Shown here in pieces: positions 7,683 to 16,214 of a DNA stretch of 64,000 nt. The notes beneath the pieces were generated by a model, which worked only from the letters and a program-made list of their open reading frames with translations, did not search any database and was not told the origin of the DNA. Source of the DNA: Arthrobacter wenxiniae (GTDB taxonomy: Bacteria > Actinomycetota > Actinomycetes > Actinomycetales > Micrococcaceae); assembly GCF_013376105.1 (NCBI RefSeq), contig NZ_JAAMFM010000010.1:48650-112649 (forward strand), given 5' to 3'. The translations under genes were made by a program, and so were the position numbers. Numbering within the stretch: position 1 is the first letter of the stretch; each line of letters begins with the position of its first letter.

Positions 7683-10172
7683 CTACGCGGAGGCGGTGAT
7701 GGCGTCCGGGATCTTCGGCTTGGCCGTGCCCACGAAGGTGAACTTTGCCTCGTCGCCCTCGCCTTCCACGTCCACCGCGACGATGTCGCCGGACTTGATC
7801 TCGCCGAAGAGGATCTTCTCCGAGAGGTGGTCCTCGATCTCCCGCTGGATGGTGCGGCGCAGCGGCCTGGCGCCCATGGCGGGGTCGTAGCCGCGGGTGG
7901 CCAGCAGGACCTTGGCGGCGGGCGTCAGCTCGATGCCCATGCCCTTGTCCGCCAGGCGCCCCTCGAGGCGTGCCACCATGAGGTCGACGATCTCGATGAT
8001 CTCGTCCTGGGTCAGCTGCGGGAACACCACCACGTCGTCAACGCGGTTGAGGAACTCCGGGCGGAAGTGCTGCTTGAGCTCTTCCGTGACCCGGGCGCGC
8101 ATCCGGTTGTAGCCGGTCTGGGTGTCCGAACCCGACTGGAAGCCGGTGGCCACGGACTTGGAGATGTCACGCGTGCCGAGGTTGGTGGTCATGATGATGA
8201 TGGTGTTCTTGAAGTCCACCACCCGGCCCTGGCTGTCCGTCAGGCGGCCGTCCTCGAGGATCTGCAGCAGCGAGTTGAAGAGGTCCGCGTGGGCCTTCTC
8301 CACCTCGTCGAACAGGACCACGGAGAACGGGCGGCGGCGCACCTTTTCGGTCAGCTGGCCGCCTTCCTCATAGCCCACGTAGCCGGGAGGGGCACCAAAC
8401 AGGCGGGACACCGTGTGCTTCTCCGAGTACTCGGACATGTCCAGCGTGATCAGGGCGTCTTCGTCGCCAAACAGGAACTCGGCAAGGGCCTTGGCCAGCT
8501 CGGTCTTGCCGACGCCCGTGGGGCCGGCGAAGATGAACGAGCCGCCCGGGCGCTTCGGGTCCTTCAGGCCGGACCGCGTGCGGCGGATGGCCTGGGAGAT
8601 CGACTTGATGGCCTCGTCCTGGCCGATCACGCGCTTGTGGATCTCGTCTTCCATCTTCAGCAGGCGTGTGGACTCGGCCTCGGTCAGCTTGAATACGGGG
8701 ATGCCGGTGGAGTTGGCAAGCACCTCGGCGATGAGCTCCTCATCGACCTCGGAAATGTCATCCAGGCCGCCGGACTTCCACTGGCGCTCCTTCTCGGCGC
8801 GGGCGGAGATCAGCTTCTGCTCGTCGTCGCGCAACGCCGCGGCACCCTCGAAGTCCTGGGCGTCGATGGCGTCTTCCTTGCGCTTCTTCACGGCCGCAAT
8901 CTCCACGTCCATGGCCTTCAGCTCCGGCGGGGCCGTCATCCGGCGGATGCGCAGGCGGGCGCCGGCCTCGTCGATCAGGTCGATGGCCTTGTCCGGCAGG
9001 AAGCGGTCACTGATGTACCGGTCCGCCAGGGTGGCCGCGGCCGTGAGGGCGTCGTCGGTGATGGAGACGCGGTGGTGCGCCTCGTAGCGGTCCCGCAGGC
9101 CCTTGAGGATTTCAATGGTCAGCGGCACGGACGGTTCCTGCACCTGGATGGGCTGGAAGCGCCGCTCAAGCGCGGCGTCCTTCTCAATGTGCTTGCGGTA
9201 CTCGTCCAGCGTGGTGGCGCCAATGGTCTGCAGCTCGCCGCGGGCCAGCATGGGCTTGAGGATGGAGGCCGCGTCAATGGCGCCCTCCGCCGCGCCGGCG
9301 CCGACCAGCGTGTGGATCTCGTCGATGAACAGGATGATGTCGCCGCGCGTGCGGATTTCCTTCAGGACCTTCTTCAGGCGTTCCTCGAAGTCGCCGCGGT
9401 AGCGGGAGCCGGCCACCAGCGAACCCAGGTCAAGCGTGTACAGCTGCTTGTCCTTGATGGTCTCCGGCACGTCGCCGCGCACAATGGCCTGGGCCAGGCC
9501 CTCGACGACGGCCGTCTTGCCGACGCCGGGCTCGCCAATGAGGACCGGGTTGTTCTTGGTGCGCCGGGAGAGGACCTGCATGACGCGTTCCATCTCGTGC
9601 TCGCGCCCAATGACGGGGTCGAGCTTGTTTTCGCGCGCCGCCTGGGTCAGGTTCCGGCCAAACTGGTCCAGCACCACCGATCCTGCCGGGGTGCCTTCCT
9701 GCTGCTGGCCGCCGCTGGCGACAGGCTCCTTGCCCTGGTAGCCGGAGAGCAGCTGGATGACCTGCTGGCGTACGCGGCCGAGGTCTGCGCCGAGCTTGAC
9801 CAGCACCTGGGCGGCCACGCCTTCGCCTTCACGGATCAGGCCGAGCAGGATGTGCTCGGTGCCGATGTAGTTGTGGCCCAGCTGCAGGGCTTCACGCAGC
9901 GAGAGCTCCAGCACCTTCTTGGCGCGCGGAGTGAACGGGATGTGCCCGCTGGGGGCTTGCTGCCCCTGCCCGATGATTTCCTGAACCTGCTCCCGGACGC
10001 CGTCCAGGGAAATGTTCAAGGACTCCAGGGCCTTGGCGGCAACACCCTCACCCTCGTGGATGAGGCCGAGCAGGATGTGCTCCGTGCCGATGTAATTGTG
10101 GTTGAGCATGCGGGCCTCTTCTTGGGCCAGCACGACAACGCGTCGGGCTCGATCAGTAAATCGCTCAAACAT
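7683..10172 (-). CDS. clpC: ATP-dependent Clp protease ATP-binding subunit ClpC
   Basis: ClpC is a AAA+ unfoldase that feeds substrates to ClpP. The 829-residue protein has two N-terminal Clp-N repeats (about 1-145), a first AAA domain with Walker A GEPGVGKT (about 210), the UVR-type middle coiled-coil region (about 415-470), and a second AAA domain with Walker A GPTGVGKT (about 550). The C terminus includes the ClpB D2-small domain with [18 protein letters not shown]. The ATG follows AGGAG by nine bases. A 25-bp inverted repeat sits just before the ribosome site. It is flanked by terminators on both sides, so it is monocistronic. Placement next to lsr2 and lysS matches mycobacteria. Confidence 0.98.
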   Translation of the reverse strand: MFERFTDRARRVVVLAQEEARMLNHNYIGTEHILLGLIHEGEGVAAKALESLNISLDGVREQVQEIIGQGQQAPSGHIPFTPRAKKVLELSLREALQLGHNYIGTEHILLGLIREGEGVAAQVLVKLGADLGRVRQQVIQLLSGYQGKEPVASGGQQQEGTPAGSVVLDQFGRNLTQAARENKLDPVIGREHEMERVMQVLSRRTKNNPVLIGEPGVGKTAVVEGLAQAIVRGDVPETIKDKQLYTLDLGSLVAGSRYRGDFEERLKKVLKEIRTRGDIILFIDEIHTLVGAGAAEGAIDAASILKPMLARGELQTIGATTLDEYRKHIEKDAALERRFQPIQVQEPSVPLTIEILKGLRDRYEAHHRVSITDDALTAAATLADRYISDRFLPDKAIDLIDEAGARLRIRRMTAPPELKAMDVEIAAVKKRKEDAIDAQDFEGAAALRDDEQKLISARAEKERQWKSGGLDDISEVDEELIAEVLANSTGIPVFKLTEAESTRLLKMEDEIHKRVIGQDEAIKSISQAIRRTRSGLKDPKRPGGSFIFAGPTGVGKTELAKALAEFLFGDEDALITLDMSEYSEKHTVSRLFGAPPGYVGYEEGGQLTEKVRRRPFSVVLFDEVEKAHADLFNSLLQILEDGRLTDSQGRVVDFKNTIIIMTTNLGTRDISKSVATGFQSGSDTQTGYNRMRARVTEELKQHFRPEFLNRVDDVVVFPQLTQDEIIEIVDLMVARLEGRLADKGMGIELTPAAKVLLATRGYDPAMGARPLRRTIQREIEDHLSEKILFGEIKSGDIVAVDVEGEGDEAKFTFVGTAKPKIPDAITASA

Positions 10173-10190
10173 TTCGCCACACTCCTAGCT

Positions 10191-10215
10191 ACTGCGTACC
10201 TTGATGCTACGCAGT
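10191..10215. promoter_or_regulatory. Inverted repeat in the clpC leader, candidate operator
   Basis: ACTGCGTA (10191-10198) and TACGCAGT (10208-10215) are perfect 8-base arms separated by nine bases. On the minus strand the element ends four bases before the AGGAG of clpC. The arm-N9-arm layout is like CIRCE, but the arms do not match CIRCE or HAIR. It may be a regulator site or a leader hairpin near the ribosome site. Confidence 0.5.
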
Positions 10216-10297
10216 GCCGGCCGGCCGTGGGGGCTTGTTCGCCACAGGGGAAATAAGAAGGCTCGGCGCCGCCCGCCAATGGGGCGCGATTAAAGTG

Positions 10298-10333
10298 CGG
10301 CGGCGGGGCCTCCCGTTGGGTGCCCCGCCGCCG
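10298..10333 (-). terminator. Terminator of lsr2
   Basis: CGGCGGCGGGGC (10298-10309) pairs perfectly with 10322-10333 across a 12-base loop. On the minus strand the stem is followed by GCACTTTAAT. It lies 33 bases after the lsr2 stop and separates lsr2 from clpC. Confidence 0.7.
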
Positions 10334-10366
10334 TTCGGGCCCCCAAGGGCCCCGCGCATGCCTGCC

Positions 10367-10702
10367 TCAGGCGCCCTGGGACGCGTAGTAGGCGTTGCGC
10401 ACCTCGGCCTGGATGCGGCCGCGCTCGTGCACTTCGTAGCCGTTTTCCTTGGCCCAGCTGCGGATTTCGGCGACGTCGCTCTTCGACTTGGGCGCCGTTG
10501 CCGGTCCTCGTCCGCGAACCGCACGGCCGCCGGCGCGCCGGCCTGCGGCAATGTACTTTGCGAGGGCTTTCCGCAATTCGTCCGCATTGTGCGCCGAGAG
10601 GTCTATCTCATAGCTAATGCCGTCGAGTCCGAACGTGATGTTTTCATCGGCGGGGCTTTGGTCCAGATCGTCGACAAGCGTTACGTGAATCTTCTGTGCC
10701 AT
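10367..10702 (-). CDS. lsr2: Nucleoid-associated xenogeneic silencer Lsr2
   Basis: Lsr2 bridges AT-rich DNA and silences acquired genes, acting like H-NS in actinobacteria. The 111-residue product has the N-terminal dimerisation domain (AQKIHVTLVDDLDQ, about 2-60) and a C-terminal DNA-binding domain with the AT-hook-like RGR (in HERGRIQAEV, about 97). The linker is basic. I start it at the ATG at 10702 because homologues begin MAQKI; a farther in-frame start at 10741 lies before it. A good promoter lies 45-73 bases upstream in AT-rich DNA, which may allow Lsr2 to act on its own gene. Confidence 0.97.
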   Translation of the reverse strand: MAQKIHVTLVDDLDQSPADENITFGLDGISYEIDLSAHNADELRKALAKYIAAGRRAGGRAVRGRGPATAPKSKSDVAEIRSWAKENGYEVHERGRIQAEVRNAYYASQGA

Positions 10703-10746
10703 GATTAATTCTCGCCTCACATTAAATTGAACTACCGTCATTCAAA

Positions 10747-10775
10747 ATTATGCTTGGTTAATCATCCCACGTCAA
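10747..10775 (-). promoter_or_regulatory. Sigma-70-type promoter of lsr2
   Basis: On the minus strand TTGACG (10770-10775) and CATAAT (10747-10752) are spaced by 17 bases, a near-ideal housekeeping promoter. Transcription would start near 10740, giving a leader of about 38 bases. The surrounding 80 bases are much richer in A and T than the rest of the window. Confidence 0.65.
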
Positions 10776-10785
10776 AGAATGCTGC

Positions 10786-10947
10786 TCACGGATTTTTTGT
10801 TGGCAACTCGCCCTTGTGCTCGGCCTCGCGCTCAGCCTGCGCCAATGCTTCGCGTTCGGAGCGGTCTGCATTGAATATGGCCTTCATGGCGAAGTAGAAA
10901 AGGACGCCGACGCCCAATGAAGGAACGATAACTGCAACGTATTCCAT
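10786..10947 (-). CDS. Small single-pass membrane protein, 53 residues, unknown function
   Basis: A short frame begins ATG at 10947 and ends TGA at 10786. The product starts MEYVAVIVPSLGVGVLFYFA, a hydrophobic helix (about 4-24), then a charged cytoplasmic tail that looks like an amphipathic helix (RSEREALAQAEREAEHK). It starts 13 bases after the lysS stop on the same strand, so it is probably cotranscribed with lysS. Codon third positions are less GC-rich than in its neighbours. The layout (N-terminal helix, Glu/Ala/Arg tail) suggests a real small protein. Its function is unknown. Confidence 0.7.
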   Translation of the reverse strand: MEYVAVIVPSLGVGVLFYFAMKAIFNADRSEREALAQAEREAEHKGELPTKNP

Positions 10948-10960
10948 AACCTTGTCGCTT

Positions 10961-12460
10961 CTACTCTGGTTTCATCAGGGGAAAAAGGATGGCCTCGCGG
11001 ATTCCCACGCCGGTAAAGAGCATGACGAGGCGGTCGACGCCCAGGCCGATCCCGCCCATGGGCGGTGCGCCGTATTCCAGGGCCCGCAGGAAGTCCTCGT
11101 CCAGCTGCATGGCCTCGGGGTCGCCGGCGGCGGCGGCCAGTGACTGCTGGGTCAGGCGTTCGCGCTGGATGACCGGGTCGATGAGCTCGGAAAAGGCCGT
11201 GCCTGTTTCCTTGCCGTCAATAACCAGGTCCCAGGCCTCGATGAGCCGGGGTTTGTCGCGGTGCGGGCGGGCCAAAGGCTGCGCGGAGGGCGGGTAATCG
11301 CAGACAAACGTCGGCTGGATGAGCGTCGGTTCCACGATTTCGCCAAACAATTCAATAACCAGCTTTTCAGCATCCCAGCCGGCTTCCACCTTTACGCCGC
11401 GGGCGGCGGCGATGGACCGCAATTCCACGGCTGTGGTTTCGGGCGTGATCTCCTGTCCCACCGCGTCACCCAGACCTTGGTAAACGGGCAGCCAGGCCCA
11501 TTCGCCGTCGAGATTGATTTCGCCCCGCTCGGTCGCAATGGTGCGTGATCCGACGGCGTCGGCGGCGGCGAGGATCATTCGCTGCATGACCCTCGCCATG
11601 CTGAATTGGTCACCATAGGCCTCATACAGTTCCAGCATGGTGAATTCCGGGCTGTGGGTCGAATCGACGCCTTCATTGCGGAAAATGCGCCCCAGTTCAA
11701 ACACTTTATCCATGCCGCCCACCACGGCCCGCTTTAGGTAAAGTTCAAGGGCAATGCGCAGCGTCATCGGCTGGTCAAAGGCATTGAGGTGGGTGTGGAA
11801 CGGGCGGGCCGCGGCGCCGCCGTGGATGAGCTGGAGGATGGGGGTTTCCAGCTCAATGTAATCCTCGCCGTGCAGGGTGTCGCGGAGGGCCTTGACAATG
11901 GCCGAACGCTTCCGGACCTGCTCGCGCGCGGTGTCGCGGACAATCAGGTCCACATAGCGCCGGCGCACGCGCATTTCCTCGGACAGCTCCGCGTGCAGCA
12001 CGGGGAGCGGGCGCAGGGCCTTGGAGGCCATCTGCCAGGAATCGGCCATGACGGAGAGCTCGCCGCGCTTGGAACTGATGATCTCCCCGTGCACAAACAC
12101 GTGGTCGCCCAGGTCCACGAGGGCCTTCCAGTCGGCCAGCGCTTCCTCGCCGACGTTGGCCAGTGAGAGCATGGCCTGCAGGCGCGTTCCGGAGCCGGAC
12201 TGCAGGGTGGCGAAGCACAGCTTGCCGGTGTTGCGGACAAACACCACGCGGCCGGCCACCCCGACAATTTCGCCGGTGCTGGTGTCCGCCTCCAGCGCGG
12301 GGAACTTCGCGCGGATGTCCTCGAGGGTGTGGGTGCGCCCGACGCCGACGGGGTAGGCCTGGTCGCCCCGCTCCAGCAATTTGGCGCGCTTTTCCATGCG
12401 CACGTGCATTTGCTCGGAAACGTCGCTGGGCTCGAGGGTCACGGTATTTTCTACGCTCAC
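10961..12460 (-). CDS. lysS: Lysyl-tRNA synthetase, class II
   Basis: It charges tRNA-Lys. The 499-residue protein has an N-terminal OB-fold anticodon-binding domain (about 50-160, with VAGRVVFVRNTGKLCFATLQ) and a class II catalytic core. Motif 2 is in FELGRIFRNEG ... SPEFTMLE (about 260-280). Motif 3 is GIGLGVDRLVMLFTG near the C terminus. The start codon is ATG. It is followed closely by a small membrane-protein gene. The lysS-lsr2-clpC order is the mycobacterial one. Confidence 0.98.
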   Translation of the reverse strand: MSVENTVTLEPSDVSEQMHVRMEKRAKLLERGDQAYPVGVGRTHTLEDIRAKFPALEADTSTGEIVGVAGRVVFVRNTGKLCFATLQSGSGTRLQAMLSLANVGEEALADWKALVDLGDHVFVHGEIISSKRGELSVMADSWQMASKALRPLPVLHAELSEEMRVRRRYVDLIVRDTAREQVRKRSAIVKALRDTLHGEDYIELETPILQLIHGGAAARPFHTHLNAFDQPMTLRIALELYLKRAVVGGMDKVFELGRIFRNEGVDSTHSPEFTMLELYEAYGDQFSMARVMQRMILAAADAVGSRTIATERGEINLDGEWAWLPVYQGLGDAVGQEITPETTAVELRSIAAARGVKVEAGWDAEKLVIELFGEIVEPTLIQPTFVCDYPPSAQPLARPHRDKPRLIEAWDLVIDGKETGTAFSELIDPVIQRERLTQQSLAAAAGDPEAMQLDEDFLRALEYGAPPMGGIGLGVDRLVMLFTGVGIREAILFPLMKPE

Positions 12461-12538
12461 AATTCATTAGTTTAGTTGCTGAATCTGGATGAACCCTCCG
12501 CGCCCGGGGTGAAGAGGGTGGAAGCCGGACGGGTCCGC

Positions 12539-13615
12539 CTACCGCCGCTGCCCCGGCCCCGTTCCCGGGCCCGCGGTGGAGCCGCGGACCACCAGTTCGC
12601 TGCCAAGGGTCAGGGTGTGGCCGGTCGCGTCCGCCCCGCCCAGGTCCTCCCCGGCCAGCAGGCGCAGCAGCTGCCGCCCCGCTGCACGCCCCAGCTCGGT
12701 CGCGGGCAGCCGGACGGTGGTCAGTCCCGGGCTTGACGTTTCCGAGTAGGGCAGGTCGTCAAACCCGGTCACGGCCAGCCGCCCGGGCACCTCGAGCCTG
12801 GCGATCCGGGCCTCCTGGAGGACGCCGTAGGCGTGGGTGTCGGTCCCGCACACCACGGCGGTCACGCCCTTGCGCTCCCACTCCGGCCATGCTCCGGCAA
12901 ACGCCTGCGCGGCCGCGGCCACGTCAATGGTGGTGCCGGCCTGCGCCGCCACGTCCATGCCGTGGATGCGGGCATGGCGGCAAAAGGCCTCCCGGCGCAC
13001 GCGGAACGTCTCGGTGCCCGTGGTGCTGTCCAAGTAGGCCACGGTTGTGTGGCCCAACCCGGCCAGGTGGTCGGCCAGCATGACGGCGCCGGCGGCAACG
13101 TCAAAGTTGACCGCGGGCGCCGCGCTTTCCACTCCTGCCGTGTCAAGCAGCACCATTGGGCCGGCGGCCGGCAGCGCGGCCAGGAATTCGGCGCTCGGGG
13201 CGTCCACCAGCAGCCCGGCGGGACGCAGCGACAGCAGGTTGCGGACCACGGCCGGCGTGGGCATCCGCCCGGCCTCCGTGACGGAGAGCAGCAGCTGGAA
13301 CGTGTCGCCGATCTCCCCCCGGACGCCGTCGATCACCTTGGCGAAGAAGGGGTTGGAGACATCGGGGGCCACCAGGATCACAATGTTGCTGCGCCCCCGG
13401 GCCAGCGAGCTGCCGAGGCCGTCCACGATGTAGCCCAGTTCACTGACGGCCCTGTCCACCTTGGCAATGTTGCCTGCGGAGACCCGCCCGGCGGTCTTGC
13501 CGCTCGTCACCAGGGAGACCGTGGCCGTGGAGACCCCGGCCCGTGCGGCAACCATGGCCGCCGTGACGCGGGCGGGCCGCGCGCCGTCGGAGGGGGGATT
13601 TGTGGCGGGGTGCAT
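12539..13615 (-). CDS. LacI-family transcriptional regulator of the nucleoside cassette
   Basis: The N-terminal helix-turn-helix (TAAMVAARAGVSTATVSLVT, about 20-39) and hinge helix precede a periplasmic-binding-protein-like sensor domain (NIVILVAPDVSNPFFAKVIDG onward) to the end. I use the ATG at 13615 (358 residues); a TTG at 13636 would add seven. Neither has a clear ribosome site. It is divergent from the nucleoside hydrolase, MFS and ribokinase genes, and two palindromic operator-like sites lie between. The inducer is probably a nucleoside or ribose, inferred from context. Confidence 0.9.
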   Translation of the reverse strand: MHPATNPPSDGARPARVTAAMVAARAGVSTATVSLVTSGKTAGRVSAGNIAKVDRAVSELGYIVDGLGSSLARGRSNIVILVAPDVSNPFFAKVIDGVRGEIGDTFQLLLSVTEAGRMPTPAVVRNLLSLRPAGLLVDAPSAEFLAALPAAGPMVLLDTAGVESAAPAVNFDVAAGAVMLADHLAGLGHTTVAYLDSTTGTETFRVRREAFCRHARIHGMDVAAQAGTTIDVAAAAQAFAGAWPEWERKGVTAVVCGTDTHAYGVLQEARIARLEVPGRLAVTGFDDLPYSETSSPGLTTVRLPATELGRAAGRQLLRLLAGEDLGGADATGHTLTLGSELVVRGSTAGPGTGPGQRR

Positions 13616-13661
13616 GAATCGATGGTAGCCGGGCAAGGCCGCATAACCGGGCCCGGCGCTG

Positions 13662-13700
13662 CGTCAAGCGCTGGGCGGGCAGTACGTTAAGCGCTTGACG
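13662..13700. promoter_or_regulatory. Pair of LacI-type operators between regulator and nucleoside operon
   Basis: CGTTAAGCGCTTGACG (13685-13700) is a 16-base palindrome with one mismatched pair around the core AAGCGCTT, typical of LacI-family sites with a central CG. A second copy, CGTCAAGCGCT (13662-13672), has one perfect half and a degenerate other half. The centres are 23 bases apart. They lie in the divergent region, about 50-140 bases from both start codons. Confidence 0.75.
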
Positions 13701-13803
13701 TGATTCGGCGCGGGGTGTCACACTGGATTTTTGGAAGACCCGGACGGCCCGGGATCCCCGTGGAACACACCAAGACCTGCCGCCCCAAAGACGTGGAGAG
13801 AAA

Positions 13804-14787
13804 TTGAACGCGAAGCTGCCCCCAACGACCACAGGCGCCCCGGCCCGCAAGATCATCCTGGACTGCGACCCCGGCCACGACGATGCCGTGGCGCTGCTGC
13901 TGGCCCACGGCAACCCCGGCATCGACCTGCTGGCGGTGACCACCGTGGTGGGCAACCAGACCCTGGAAAAGGTCACCCGCAACGCCCTGACCGTGGGCAC
14001 CATCGCCGGCATCACGGGCGTCCCGTTCGCCGCCGGCTGCGACCGCCCCCTGGTGCGGAACATTGAAACAGCCCCCGGCATCCACGGCGACAGCGGCATG
14101 GACGGCCCGGAGCAGCCCGAGTCCACGATCGAGCTCGACCCGCGCCACGCCGTCGACCTCATCATTGAAACCATCATGGCCCACGAGCCGGGCACCGTGA
14201 CCCTGGTGCCCACGGCCGGACTGACCAACATTGCCATGGCGGCGCGCAAGGAGCCGCGCATCGTGGAGCGCGTGCAGGAAGTTGTCCTCATGGGCGGCGG
14301 CTGCCACGTGGGCAACTGGAGCGCCGTGGCCGAATTCAACATCATCATCGACCCCGAGGCCGCGCACATTGTCTTCAACGCCGGCTGGCCCGTGGTCATG
14401 GTGGGCCTGGACCTCACGCACCAGGCGCTCGCCACCCCCGAAGTTGTGGCCCGGATCGAGGCCGTGGGCACCAAGCCCGCAAAGTTTGTCATGGAGCTGA
14501 TGGAGTTCTTCACCAAGACGTACAAGGACGCCCAGGGCTTTGACCACCCGCCGGTCCATGACCCCTGCGCCGTCGCCTACGTGATCGACCCCACCGTCAT
14601 GACCACCCGCAAGGTGCCCGTGGACATTGAGCTGACAGGCACCCTGACGCTCGGCATGACCGTGGCCGACTTCCGTGCCCCGGCCCCGGCGGACTGCAAG
14701 ACCTCCGTGGCCGTGGACCTGGACCACGGCAAATTCTGGAACCTGGTCACCGAAGCCCTGGTGCGCATTGGCGAGGTGGACGCATGA
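13804..14787 (+). CDS. Inosine-uridine preferring nucleoside hydrolase
   Basis: It splits ribonucleosides into base and ribose. The 327-residue protein opens with the calcium-binding motif DCDPGHDDAVALLLA (about 20-34), the mark of the IunH family. The conserved glycine-rich strand VLMGGGCHVGNW and the later VHDPCAVAYVIDP, with an Asp calcium ligand, are present. The start is TTG at 13804, with GGAGAG three bases before. It is the first gene of an operon; the MFS gene overlaps it by four bases. Ribose released here is the substrate of the ribokinase two genes on. Base preference cannot be read from the sequence. Confidence 0.93.
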   Translation: MNAKLPPTTTGAPARKIILDCDPGHDDAVALLLAHGNPGIDLLAVTTVVGNQTLEKVTRNALTVGTIAGITGVPFAAGCDRPLVRNIETAPGIHGDSGMDGPEQPESTIELDPRHAVDLIIETIMAHEPGTVTLVPTAGLTNIAMAARKEPRIVERVQEVVLMGGGCHVGNWSAVAEFNIIIDPEAAHIVFNAGWPVVMVGLDLTHQALATPEVVARIEAVGTKPAKFVMELMEFFTKTYKDAQGFDHPPVHDPCAVAYVIDPTVMTTRKVPVDIELTGTLTLGMTVADFRAPAPADCKTSVAVDLDHGKFWNLVTEALVRIGEVDA

Positions 14788-16214
14788 GCCCGGCAACCGC
14801 CATGGCCGGCATCCGCAAGGGCTCCGGCAACGTCACTGCACTGATGGCGGCGCTGCTGACCGCCTGCGTCGCCTTTCAGCTCAACGCATCCATGCTCAGC
14901 CCCGCCCTGGTCACCATGGGCGAGGAACTGCACACCAACCAGGCGGCCATCGGCCTGTCCCAGACCTGGTTCTTCACCGCCGCCGCCGTGTTCTCCCTGT
15001 TTCTGCCGCGCCTCAGCGACATCATCGGCCGCAGGAAGGTGCTCATCGGCATGATGGCCCTGATGGGGATCGGCTCAGTGGTCTCGGCCATGGCCCCGGA
15101 CATCACCTGGCTGTTTGTCGGCCGCATCATCCAGGGCGTGTCCGGGCCCACGGTTCCGCTGTGCCTGATCATGCTGCGCTCCGCCGTCAAGGAGCCGAAG
15201 AAATACGGCGCCCTCATGGGCCTGATCACCGCGGTCAACGGCGGCATCGCCGGCATCGACTCGTTTGTGGGCGGTTACTTCGCCGAGCATTTCGGCTTCC
15301 GCAGCATCTTCTGGCTCATGGTGGCCATCGCCACCGTCGCCACGCTCCTGCTGTTCGTGCTGGCCGGGGAAAGCAAGCCCGGCGAGGGCACCAAAATGGA
15401 CTGGCTGGGCGTGTCCTGCATCGTCATCGCCGTCGGCGCGCTGCTCACCGCCCTCAACGAGGCCACGAAACTGGTGGGCGGCGTCACCGCCGGCCCGCTC
15501 CTGGCCTCACTTGCCCTGGCCGCCGTGGCGGTGGCCGCGTTCATGGCGTTTTGGGCCGTGGAAAAGCGGTCGCGGCAGCCCATGGTGGAAATCGCGCACC
15601 TGCGCCAGCGCTCCACCTGGGCTCCCCTGCTGACCACCACGTTGACCATGACCGGCATCTTCGCCGTCATCAACGGCATTGTGCCCGCCTACGTCCAGGC
15701 GGCCGATCCCGGCTTCAACATCGGCGCCACCGAGATGAGCCTGATCATCCTGACCCCGTACGCCCTGCTCGGCTGGGTGTTCGGGCCCATCACCGGCCGC
15801 CTGGCACCCGTGCTCGGCTACACAAAGATGCTGCGGATCGGCCTGGCGGGCAGCGCGGCGGCCCTGGCCGTCATCGGCTTCCTGGGCCTGCACAGCCTGC
15901 CGCTCATGATCGCCGGCACGGTCTTGCTGGGCATCATGTACGCCGGTACGGTGAACATCATGCTCAACGGACTTGGCGTGGTGCTCTCCCCCGCAGGAAA
16001 CCCCGGCTTCCTGCCCGGCATGAACGCCGGCGCCTTCAACCTTGGCGCCGGCCTGAGCTTCCTGGTCCTGCCGGCCATCCTGGTCGCCACGGCGCCGCTG
16101 GGCGGACATGGCTCCTACCTGACCGTCGTCGTGGTGGCCCTCGCGATCACCATGGCCGCCTTCGCCGCCTCCCTGCTGGTGCCCCAGCCCGTCGACGCGG
16201 AGGTCGCCGAGTGA
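14784..16214 (+). CDS. MFS transporter, 14-helix type, probable nucleoside uptake
   Basis: A 476-residue integral membrane protein with about 14 hydrophobic segments, as in the DHA2 drug-antiporter family. The loop SDIIGRRKVLIG after helix 2 is the MFS signature. Although DHA2 members are mostly exporters, this one sits between nucleoside hydrolase and ribokinase genes with 4-base overlaps on both sides. Nucleoside or ribose transport is therefore the likely task; this is inference from position. Confidence 0.88.
   Translation: MSPATAMAGIRKGSGNVTALMAALLTACVAFQLNASMLSPALVTMGEELHTNQAAIGLSQTWFFTAAAVFSLFLPRLSDIIGRRKVLIGMMALMGIGSVVSAMAPDITWLFVGRIIQGVSGPTVPLCLIMLRSAVKEPKKYGALMGLITAVNGGIAGIDSFVGGYFAEHFGFRSIFWLMVAIATVATLLLFVLAGESKPGEGTKMDWLGVSCIVIAVGALLTALNEATKLVGGVTAGPLLASLALAAVAVAAFMAFWAVEKRSRQPMVEIAHLRQRSTWAPLLTTTLTMTGIFAVINGIVPAYVQAADPGFNIGATEMSLIILTPYALLGWVFGPITGRLAPVLGYTKMLRIGLAGSAAALAVIGFLGLHSLPLMIAGTVLLGIMYAGTVNIMLNGLGVVLSPAGNPGFLPGMNAGAFNLGAGLSFLVLPAILVATAPLGGHGSYLTVVVVALAITMAAFAASLLVPQPVDAEVAE

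Noticed and set aside
7425..10256. A 943-codon open frame on the plus strand opposite clpC
   Set aside because: It is the mirror frame of a fully conserved ClpC; in such GC-rich DNA antisense frames stay open. Its product is low-complexity and has no recognisable domain.
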